Of a stretch of 64,000 nucleotides of DNA, positions 55,652 to 64,000 are shown piece by piece. The position numbers and the translations under genes were made by a program. The first letter of the stretch is position 1, and each line of letters starts with the position of its first letter. The notes beneath the pieces were generated by a model, which made no database searches, was not told where the DNA came from, and saw only the letters and a program-made list of their open reading frames with translations. This DNA is from Bathynomus jamesi (taxonomy: Eukaryota; Arthropoda; Malacostraca; Isopoda; Cirolanidae), in the NCBI GenBank assembly GCA_023014485.1, contig JAJOZX010001866.1:377001-441000 (forward strand). Direction: 5' to 3'.

Positions 55652-57346
55652 TAGCTTCATTATATTAATTGTGTAGTTACAGGTTTATATTAATGCGAAT
55701 TAAACCTATCAGTTTTTTATTAGCTTATTAAAAATTATTTTAGAAAGGAAATAAAATTTTTGATTAAGCATTTTGTTAATGCATCCCTGTTAAGCCCCAT
55801 AAAATGAGTGCAAACTTGTACATTGTTCAAAACTGATGGTTGGGCCTAATAGGCATAACGGTGATATTACTAGGTTGTGGTAGAATTAACTTTACATAGC
55901 CTGATGTGTGTAGTCCCATGCCCATGAATATTGACTTCTGGCTCACCCAAGACTCAGTAATGAAGTTGCGAAGGTGGTTCAGTCCAACTCAGCACAGTTT
56001 CTATTTTAAAACTTTAATACACCAATTTTCCACTTCAACTTTTCCATCTGAAACATTAAATTTTAACTGCTTTGAAGAATGTACCTCTTAACAGACCACC
56101 TTGAACTTCTGATTCCCTACCTTTTACATTCTACAGCTGAATTTACAATATTTGACTTAATATTATCATAATCACTAGTACAGTATATAATAAACTGCTA
56201 TTCTTTGAATCAGAACCTATCACTTTGCATTCACATTTTAGGGAAAATAAACATAATATAAAAAGCATCAATGAATATATCACCAGTGCATAAACTTGCG
56301 CTTTTAATACAGTAGTTTACCAATATTATTATTAATGTACTTTACCTATATGACCTAAAAAGTTCATTAACCCCTTCAGTACAGTGACATATGTGCGTGT
56401 CCAATTAGTGCACTCCAATATATGATGATATACGTACATATGTCCAAAACTTAAAGAAGAAAGCTAAATTATACAACATTTTTGCTTTCAGTTATAAATA
56501 TTTAAGTTTTGGACATACACACATATGTTGTTGTATATTGGAGTGTGCTAATTGGACATACGCACATATATCACTGTATTGAAGGGGTTAAACCAGCTTT
56601 ATTGATCCACCAACTAGGTACCCAGTGAAGTCAGTATAGCAAAGCACTACTATATGTACATGTATATGTTTTGCTCACTTCAATAGCAAATCCATTTAGC
56701 TACATATAAAAGAAGTATATAGTCTCAACAATAAATTACTTGTTACTGTTGTAAAAACAGAAGAATATTTTGTGTGTGTAGTTTTAAGTAGCTATGTAAA
56801 ATAAATTTTCTTTTAATTAAACTTACAGGCTATAGTATAGGCTTAACTATTTTCAGATTTTATATTTCAAATAAAAAATATACTGTAGATAAGTATTATC
56901 AATAAAATACTTGTTAAATATTAGCTATATAATATCAAGTATACAACTACAATAAAAGATTTTATATCAAATAATGTTAAGCCTAGCCCATGGAGCCAGG
57001 ACCTACCAGTTAATATTCCCTCTTCAACACCCCAAGATGATGTGTTGTAAGAATTAGATTCTTGTACCAAAGTTTGAGGTCACAGATAGCTACAGGTTGG
57101 GTGGGATATTGATGTCATTCTGATATAGGCCAGGCCTGGTGTAATGAACTCTCACTGAAAGTTTTACTGTAATTTTAGATTTGTGTACAGACTTGCCCAT
57201 GAGGTGCTGATATCTTTCCAATCAAGAAGTTTAGTTGGCAGATAAATAGCCCTTGTGTAAGGTAGTCTGTTAATACAGTACGGTACTTTATGCATTACAT
57301 ACATTATTACACAAGTGTTTTTTAAATTTTTATTTCATATTTTTAG
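55652..57346 (+). other. Slik/STK10: Rest of kinase intron 1
   Basis: No coding sequence seen except the MITE at 56371. Ends in TTCATATTTTTAG, the acceptor of exon 2. Confidence 0.6.
56371..56587. mobile_element. piggyBac-type palindromic MITE (217 bp)
   Basis: TTAA on both sides (56367-56370 and 56588-56591). Ends CCCCTTCAGTACAGTGA and TCACTGTATTGAAGGGG. The arms continue complementary inward (GTCCAATTAG / CTAATTGGAC) so the whole unit can fold. Confidence 0.9.
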
Positions 57347-57511
57347 GCCCAGAGAAAAGACAATGGGCAGATGGCAGCTTTAAAACAGGTAGTTCTGGAA
57401 GGGGAAGATGACCTGGAGACTTACATGATTGAAGTTGACATCTTGGCAGAGTGTAAACACCCAAATGTTGTGGAATTGCTAGAGGCTTATCACTTTGATG
57501 GGAAGTTATGG
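57347..57511 (+). CDS. Slik/STK10: SLK/STK10-type kinase, second coding exon
   Basis: 55 codons in phase 0, acceptor TTTTTAG and donor GTAAGT. It supplies the N-lobe: AALKQVV with the ATP-binding Lys (Lys64 counted from the start ATG), DDLETYMIEVDIL with the helix-C Glu (Glu80), and HPNVVELLEAYHFDGKLW. The pattern closely follows vertebrate STK10/SLK. Both key residues are present. Confidence 0.95.
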
Positions 57512-57742
57512 GTAAGTTACTCAGTGTAGTCATTTTAATATTATTTGATTTGTTACTTCAAAAGTTTATATCACCCTTGACAAGTTAATTTGACATACTG
57601 TACATTGCAGCTCAAACTTGATGAAAATTTTCCATTCCCATTTAAAAATTTGTTGGAGGACATATTTACTCAACTTGTAGAAATCTTGTTGTAGTGAACT
57701 TGGCATTGATAAAAATTCCAATAGAATTAGCTAAAATTGTTA

Positions 57743-58276
57743 GTGAAACCTCAATCTAACAGACTAATTGGGGGGAAGGGAGGTCCATTAGAAGCCAAAG
57801 TCCATTAGATCCAGAATTTTTTTATAGGGTACTAGAAATTCACTTGGTCATCTTTTGCAAAATACTGAGGTGTTTCCTTGACCTCTTTTCGTGAGCACCA
57901 TGCCTATCTGCCATGATTAAGCACCAGATAAAGGTATACAAAAAATTACACCCCCCAGAAAGCCACCAAAACACATGCTTTAGATGATGAAACAAGCACA
58001 CCAACACTGGTTGAGTATTGTAAATAAACAGTGATGCTACTGTAACTGTTGCCAAATCAAATGGTGAATGTTGCTAGTTTGAATCGAGCAACAAATTGCT
58101 AGGGTTAGCGGTAGCTGACTCAGGCTGCTTGCTGGCTGCTCTCATACTAACTTCGCTATGTATTGGAATTTCCTAAACTTTTCCATTAGTTCCCAAACTC
58201 AGTCTGAAAGGGCCCAAAAGGTCTGATAGAAGCCAAATTCTGATACATTGAAGGCTGTTAGATTGAGGTTTCACTG
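57743..58276. mobile_element. Tigger-type MITE in kinase intron 2 (about 534 bp)
   Basis: GTGAAACCTCAATCTAACAG on the left matches the complement of CTGTTAGATTGAGGTTTCACTG on the right; TA is at 58277-58278. The left end seems to lack its first two bases (CA). Confidence 0.75.
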
Positions 58277-58385
58277 TATTTCCATGTTTAAAGAAAAATA
58301 TTTCTTATTTTTCTAGTTTTCATTTAGAATATGGAGAAACAAGCCTAATTAGCTAACACGAGAGTATTGATTTAATCTTTTTCAG

Positions 58386-58520
58386 ATGTACTTAGAATAT
58401 TGTGATGGTGGAGCAGTGGACTCTATAATGGTAGATTTGGATAGGGCTTTGACAGAGCCTCAGATTGCAACCTTGTGTTATGGTATTTGTAATGCACTGC
58501 TTTATATTCATGCAAATAAG
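58386..58520 (+). CDS. Slik/STK10: SLK/STK10-type kinase, third coding exon
   Basis: 45 codons in phase 0, acceptor TTTTTCAG and donor GTAAGA. Reads MYLEYCDGGAVDSIMVDLDR, ALTEPQIATLCYGICNALLY, IHANK. This is the hinge and helix D/E region; C.GGAVD.IM and LTEPQI are signature stretches of SLK/STK10. The next exon should carry HRDLKAGN; it is not found before the right edge, so intron 3 exceeds 5.4 kb. Confidence 0.95.
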
Positions 58521-59268
58521 GTAAGAACTGATATTATTAAGCTTTTGTTCAGTTATGATAATTTTTTGCTAGTTTAAATAACTATTATAAGTGAGTTTTG
58601 ATGTATTGAGGCTTTATTTGTTAATCAGTGTTTCATGCTTTTGTGGTGTGTATTATCATATAAGTTTATCACTTTATTTCTCTAAGGTATTTTTTGTTTA
58701 GGATAACTCAGTCATATGCTGTAAATCATTGTGTATAGCCTTTATACATTCATCCTTTGTAGAATCAAGGATAATATGATTTTAGCCAGGTTAATAAAGG
58801 TAGTGAGCTAAACACTTTCAAAGTCAGCTGTGTGGTTCTCAACCCACTCTTTTATTATTGCTATTATTATTATTATTATAATAATAATAATATGCATGTT
58901 TGCTCCTATTCAGTGCTATCATTTGTATCACTTTCCTCCTACATGGAAAGTAGCTAGTACTTCATTGTGTTATTTTGAGTTCAATTTAGGTTAAGTTAGG
59001 TTAACCTAACCTAACAACCTAAAATAAAATAACAAAAAACTGGGTGTGTAATCCTGAGGTAGCATGAATTGGTAGTAATTTGCTTTTGAGTGTTTTAATT
59101 AAAATCATAATGAGTGAAATTTAAAAAAAAAAAAATTATCTACAGTAAGAAAGTGCACTCTCTCCACTTTTTAATGGAACCCCTCCCTACCTTAATGCAA
59201 GTGTAAGTGATAAAAAATTTGAAAAAAATAAGATACCACATATAGGAGCTAATGTAGGATGAATTTGG

Positions 59269-59336
<68 letters not shown>

Positions 59337-59539
59337 AACTTTATTATCCAGTACCTGATGCACCAGACCAGTGCTGGATAAGCAAAAATTCCAGTTGAAA
59401 AGGTACCCCCACACCCTAAAATCATAATGTCACACGAGGAAATGTTCTGGATCATTCTGGAAAATGAATGGAGTGGAACAGAAGATTACCTGAATTTAAA
59501 AAATCTCGTAGACTAAATAAATAATTAATTACTGCTGAA
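58521..59539 (+). other. Slik/STK10: Kinase intron 3, first part
   Basis: AT-rich. ATT/AAT repeats at 58855-58892, a palindromic GGTTAAGTTAGG / CCTAACCTAACAACC at about 58988-59020, and a (TA)n run at 59272-59336. No coding sequence seen. Confidence 0.55.
59272..59336 (+). repeat. (TA)n microsatellite
   Basis: About 65 bp of TA with one interruption. Confidence 0.95.
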
Positions 59540-60549
59540 TCAATAAAAAGTCATATTTTGTGTGTAGCACAAATGTAGCTGTAGAAGAAAAAGAGAGAAA
59601 ATAAAGGTCCAGGGTTTTTGAGATGCTTGGATACTCTGTGTTTGAAAAAAAGATTGGAGGTCATAGATAGGGGTAAATATAGATTGAAGATGATTGTTCC
59701 AGAGTCGACTAGTTGAGTAGATGAGAGATTCAAAATACCAATTAACTATCGTGTTAGAGAGTTGGACAAAAAAGGAATGCGAATGTGTCAAAAGTCTGGT
59801 GCTGCATGCTCTCCTTAAAGGAGGAGGCATGCAGTTAGAGAGTTTAGAAGAGCAGTCATTGTCTGTTATAATAGCAATAGTAAAGAGTGAGGCAACATTG
59901 TGGTGAAGAGAGAGAGGGGTTAAGACAGTCAGTAAGAGATGGGGATTGAGGAGACCACGAGCCTTTGATTCCACCCAGTCAAGTAGAGTTGTGTGGGTTG
60001 AGCCACCCAACATATGAGAAGCATACTCTATACAGGGGCAGACAAGACCTTTGTACAGCGACAGCAACTGAGTGGGGATGAAGAAACTGCGGAGGTGGTA
60101 CGGTACAACTAACCTCTTTAGAAGCTGTTTTGGAAAGAGAGTATATGTGACCTTTCCAGGAAAGATCGAGAAAAGGAAACTCCAAGAATGTTAAGAGAAG
60201 AGGAAGGATTGAGTTGTGTATTGTTGAAGGTAATGGGATAGTTGTGTGGAAGATTGTGGTGAGTAGACAGATGGAGGAACTGAGTTTTTGAGGCATTGAA
60301 AACCACAAGGTTTTCTCTGCCCCAATCAGATATAGCAGAAAGATCAGAGGTCAGGTGTACTGTAGCCATCCCATGCAAATCATGGAGTAACTGTTGAGAG
60401 GGATGCTTTGCAAAGTAGGTGGAGAAGTGAAGAGTGGAATCATTGGCATAGGAGTGGATAAGACAAGAAGTGTGACTTAATAGATCATTAATAAATAAAA
60501 GGAAAAGCCTGGGTGACAGGACAGAACCTTGAGGACCACCACTGTTCAT
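59540..60549 (-). pseudogene. jockey-clade LINE RT C-terminal half, copy B
   Basis: Same family as 39897-41357. 60118-60549 reads SGGPQGSVLSPRLFLLFIND (usually [11 protein letters not shown]), LIHSYANDSTLHFS (catalytic YADD changed to YAND, so inactive), LTSDLSAISDWGRENLVVFN and KTQFLHLSTHHNLP. After a shift, 59979-60308 and 59540-60067 give SLYKGLVCPCIEYASHM, GGSTHTTLLDWVESKA and NCMPPPLRRACSTRLLTHSH. The N-terminal part is truncated at 60549. Confidence 0.85.
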
Positions 60550-61072
60550 TAGGTTGGAGCATTTTTGGGGAGTTTTTCACAAGCTTTTGAAACATGGTTC
60601 GTAATAGTGTAGAAAATGTGTTATGACCTGAAGCAAAGTGTGTATTACATTTCTAGCCTCCTACATTAATATCTTCAGGTGCCAATCTCACTCCATACTT
60701 ATGAATATATTGCGAAATTATAGTGATATTTAGAAAAAATAGACAACTGGAAATTTATTTGTAACTTTTGAATTATGGATTGTAATAGTGTGGAGAATGG
60801 ACCAAAACCTTATAGTAAGTGCGTTCTAAAGTTATAGCACCTTAACTTAATGTCTTCAGGTGCCAATCTTACTCCAAATATGTAGATTTATGGCAAAAAA
60901 AATAGCACTATTCAGTAAAAGGCATAAATGGAAAGTTCTATGTAAGTTTTGAATTAAGATTCCTAATACAGGCATACCTTGCTTTACGAATTATTGCGTT
61001 CCCAGCGTCCAATCATAAAGTGAGGCATCGTAAAGCGAGGCATTATTTCCCATAGGCTTAATGTTATATTAA

Positions 61073-61194
61073 ACCCTTTCGCTCATGAATTATGACATAG
61101 GGTAAAAAAGAAATTGGCCTTTATGTGTGGTTATATAAGAATCAATATGGTTTATTTTTCAGCTACACAATTGTGTACCCAGTGACTGAAGGGG
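61073..61194. mobile_element. Small piggyBac-like MITE
   Basis: Between TTAA at 61069-61072 and 61195-61198. Ends ACCCTTTCGCTCATGA and AGTGACTGAAGGGG are imperfectly inverted. Confidence 0.6.
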
Positions 61195-61328
61195 TTAAGG
61201 GATATGTTCTTGGAACAAATTTATTACAAAAAAAAATCGCAAGAAAAGGTAATAAAACGATAATTTATGCAGCAATGGTTTAATGAAATGAAAAACAAAG
61301 GAAAGATATATGTAAAAAGACAGAAAGT

Positions 61329-61446
61329 TTAATTTTTATTTGACTCACTCGTAGAAGCACCTTCAGACGCACTTGTAGATGCAGTCGTGGATGGAGGACT
61401 CTTGAAAAATGCATCCAAAGTGGTTTGTTTTAAAGAAGATTTTTTC
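61329..61446 (-). pseudogene. Tigger transposase C-terminal tail with PIP-box-like motif
   Basis: Minus strand: KKSSLKQTTLDAFFKSPPST, then a Ser/Thr-rich end and stop at 61329. QTTLDAFF fits the PCNA-interacting consensus Qxx(L/I/M)xx(F/Y)(F/Y). A PCNA-binding C-terminal motif has been reported for pogo-family transposases. The rest of the transposase is deleted. Confidence 0.65.
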
Positions 61447-62105
61447 TTTTCTCTGTAAATTTCAATAACAACCTCACTTCAACGCAACGATACAAACTGA
61501 CGATAAAAGTGCTCCACCAGAGTGAACAAACGCACGCACGAACGATATGTACTTATTTTTGACGTGTATGATTTATTTTTGACGTTAAATATTGTTTTTT
61601 TTAACTTTATTTATTTTTTATTTCGTTTAAAATAAAATTCGTAAACCCGGGGTATCATAAAGCGAGGTGTCGTAAAGCGAGGTATTACTGTAGTGCGCAA
61701 AATATGCTGTGACCTGATAGTAAGCATGTATAAAAGTTGTAGCCTCCTAAGGATACATCTCCAGGTACCAATGTTATTACCTAAATTTATGAATTTATTC
61801 TGAAAAAATGGTATTTTACAGACAAGTGATATAAGGAAATTTAACTGATTTAAATATTGAGTTTTTCAATGAATGGAAATAGCTTTTATATTATTTGCAT
61901 TGATTTTTTATTTCCGGATAATAATTGGTTCCATAAATACAGCTCTTCATTCATTCTGGCTGTCACGTAAATTCGTATACAGCCCGAATGATCCAAAACT
62001 CACCACAAGGAGGTGGCTGTATGTTGAGTTCCACCGATGCCCAACCCTACCACCCAACCATATGGACATGATTTATGTAATGAAAACTTTAGTCAATATC
62101 TAATT

Positions 62106-64000
62106 ATATTCAAAATTCAGATTTGGTTTCAAATGAGGGCATCATTTTCCATGCTACCATTCTCAATCGAATATATTCATCTCTAGATCCTGCTCCACAC
62201 ACAGCAGACGATGCTTTTATAACTAACTTGATGACTTGTTCAACAGCTTGAGTATGGCATGGCATCTTGTTGAAATCCTTCACTTCTCTATTAGCAATCA
62301 TTGTATCAATTTCATCATTGGAAACACAATCACGCGTCATTGGAGGTTCAGTTACTGCGATGTCATGCCAATTAATCATGTTTGTGTAGTCTGTGGCTTC
62401 GAAATTTAACTTTGGGATTTTAAAGAGTCTAAGACTTTCTCCATGATATTGTTCTCTAACTTGCTTTATTCTTCTCCATCCAAATACTTTTACATGGCCA
62501 CGCTCATCTTGTATCATGCTCAAAAGTATGTTTTCTGGATGACCCAAAAATGCATTTCTTTGGATCACTGGTTCAATAACTGCTCGAACAGAATTGTTCA
62601 ACATTCAGGAATACTGAATGGTTTTGAAAACATTAGGGGCTCCATATGCAATTGATTTGCTTTGTTTGATTGTAAACCACATTGGGATATATATGTGCAT
62701 AACATATGAAACCAAATTTTTCAAATCATCAGAAGGTTCAGGTGTAGCTATGTATAATCTCAGAATACGATTTGCAGTGGTTAACCACCTAGAGTGCACC
62801 ATCTTGCCAGGATTTCATCTTGATAGGTCAGTACTACACTCGCCAATTGAAATGGCTTGATAAATATCAAACAAATAATTTTCATCCGTGCTCAAGTCAT
62901 CTTTGTCAGTAGATGGAATTTCAACTTTGATTTTTTTTAAATGAACAACCGGAAGTGTTTCACATTTCTGCAATTGCTGGCCAATGATGTCGACAAATTC
63001 ACGAGGTCTAGTGGTTTTTCCATCCAATTTCTCCATGAGGTGGCGTAAAGGAAGCTCATTTGCATGTAACTGACACACAATCCATTGCAAAGGTCTATTG
63101 AGATGCATTTCCATAAGCTGAATGACTCCACCTTTTGCTCCTGTGTTCACAGTAGTTCTATCACAGCCCATAGCAACTAAATTTGAAGAATCAACATTGT
63201 GTATTCAAAAAATTGCATATTCCTTTACATATACTTTTAGATGTCCCAGATTCAGAAGTAAAGTGCCCTAGATACACTTGGTCTGGTTCTGCTACCAAGG
63301 TTACATGCTCTTCCACAACAACTTTACGATAAAATTTAGAACCTTTCTGTTCTTGGACAATAGTTTTATCCTTGCGACCGTCAAAATAAATACTCAATTG
63401 CTTTTCCTACGCTAGCATCCTGTTGAAGCTCATCACATTGATGCTTCCTAGCTCTGTGCACTTTACTGTGATCTATTACCAGGGATGGATTATGCTCAGG
63501 TGTTTGTTTAATGTCATGCAAAACAGAACTTGTTATTATGGCAGCTGCTCTATCTGAAATACCTGTACGATCACAAGCTTTTGCAAGTGAAGGGAAGCAT
63601 AATCGCTTCAGAGATTTTGTTTCGACTTTTTCTGCATTTGCTTCTGATGCATTTCCATTTTACGGAGATTGGCTCATCAAATGTTTCGTCAGATTCTTTT
63701 TCTGTATCTGTTGAAGAAGATATATCTTCAAACTGAAAACTTTCTGAATATGTAGTTGATGACATTACTGGCAGTTGTTTTGAAAGATACAAATCTCCAC
63801 TGCTTTTTCTAACTTGTGCTAATTGTATTTTTTTATGAATTCTTGTTCATGTTTCGGTACTCAATTTGATTTTGGGCATTTGCAGGATTGAAAGTCTTTA
63901 CATTTACAAGCAGTAATATCAAAAAGATTTTGAGCATCATCATTAAATTTTTTGCACTTATTTAAGTAGACTCCATTTGTTTTGTACCTTTAGGCTGTTT
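62106..64000 (-). pseudogene. Unclassified transposase-like gene, frameshifted, 5' end outside the window
   Basis: Minus-strand protein in pieces, N to C. A Cys-rich start lies near 63860-63920 (ACKCKDFQSCKCPK). 63571-63792 has an acidic Ser-rich part (FQFEDISSSTDTEKE) then RKSRNKISEA. 63191-63397 has IYFDGRKDKTIV, VEEHVTLVAEPDQVYLGHFT. 62815-63171 has MGCDRTTVNTGAKGGVIQLM, LQWIVCQLHANELPLRHLME, LSTDENYLFDIYQAI. 62605-62802 has SRWLTTANRILRLYIATPEP, YIPMWFTIK. 62110-62604 has IEPVIQRNAFLGHPENILLS, LRLFKIPKLNFEATDY, WHDIAVTEPPMT. The order is collinear and each break is a small shift or stop. FDGRKD, GCDRTTVNTG and STDE..YL are candidate acidic positions. I recall this text from many arthropod genomes but know no assigned superfamily. 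It lies inside the kinase intron or beyond the gene. Confidence 0.6.

Larger units (their letters stand above)
60969..61690 (-). mobile_element. Tigger-type MITE/derivative (722 bp)
   Basis: Left end CAGGCATACCTTGCTTTACG, right-end complement CAGTAATACCTCGCTTTACG, TA on both sides (60967-60968 and 61691-61692). It keeps the 3' end of a transposase gene and has a small piggyBac-like MITE inside (61073-61194, between TTAA sites). Confidence 0.87.
60585..61860 (+). repeat. Tandem repeat of about 185 bp, three units, split by a MITE
   Basis: Units begin near 60585, 60766 and 60946. Each contains TGTCTTCAGGTGCCAATCTTACTCC or a variant and a GTAATAGTGTRGARAATG start. The third is interrupted by the Tigger MITE at 60969-61690 and continues to about 61860 (CATCTCCAGGTACCAATGTTA). 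Confidence 0.75.

Noticed and set aside
58985..59025. TTAGGTTAAGTTAGG/CCTAACC runs as interstitial telomere
   Set aside because: Only a few degenerate pentamers in inverted order; too short, and also found next to other repeats (17.04, 20.17 kb). Not a telomere block.

Overview
This is eukaryotic, AT-rich, repeat-dominated DNA. The best-supported host gene is a Ste20-like kinase of the SLK/STK10 (Slik) type. Three plus-strand coding exons are visible (43.4, 57.3 and 58.4 kb), each with a GT donor, and the gene runs past the right edge. The introns and TE mix (CR1, jockey, I-clade, BEL/Pao, hAT, piggyBac, pogo/Tigger, mariner MITEs, probable Sola) point to an arthropod. A decapod crustacean is my best guess, because I remember very similar jockey and CR1 copies from that group; this is inference and no search was run.

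Layout. 0-4.8 kb: two young CR1 retrotransposon copies head to head. 4.8-12.4 kb: a BEL/Pao LTR element (minus strand) with both LTRs, inserted into the 3' UTR of the second CR1 copy. 12.7-15.5 kb: the 5' half (ORF1 plus endonuclease) of the minus-strand CR1, cut by an 1120-bp hAT element. The arrangement reads as one full-length minus-strand CR1 split by a second, 5'-truncated, oppositely oriented CR1, itself split by BEL. 17-22.5 kb: older and younger CR1 fragments sharing one 3' UTR. 22.5-24.2 kb: no gene, inverted repeats. 24.2-37 kb: a decayed plus-strand LINE carrying a TTAA-flanked piggyBac remnant, a 3.3-kb Tigger with an almost intact transposase (itself hit by a palindromic mariner MITE), a 539-bp MITE, and a 5-kb stretch of piggyBac, hAT and unclassified debris. 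37-43.4 kb: microsatellite, MITEs, an hAT, a jockey copy and a Tigger derivative.

Intron 1 of the kinase (43.6-57.3 kb) is a nested stack. A 5.9-kb foldback element with a 9-bp target duplication contains an hAT with an 8-bp duplication, which contains a GC-rich I-clade LINE sitting in a (TA)n tract. A second copy of the same hAT lies just downstream in the opposite direction. It carries a 4.3-kb element with long terminal inverted repeats, GGG termini and a 4-bp duplication, encoding a multi-exon D-D-D-type protein; I read it as Sola-like. Intron 2 holds a MITE. The last 4 kb hold a second jockey copy, a tandem repeat split by a Tigger MITE, and a frameshifted minus-strand gene of a transposase-like family that I cannot name.

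The kinase exons look intact. Nearly every TE coding region has frameshifts; the Tigger transposase is the main exception. Insertion boundaries were read from target duplications, and in several cases the interrupted reading frame or a paralogous empty site confirms them.
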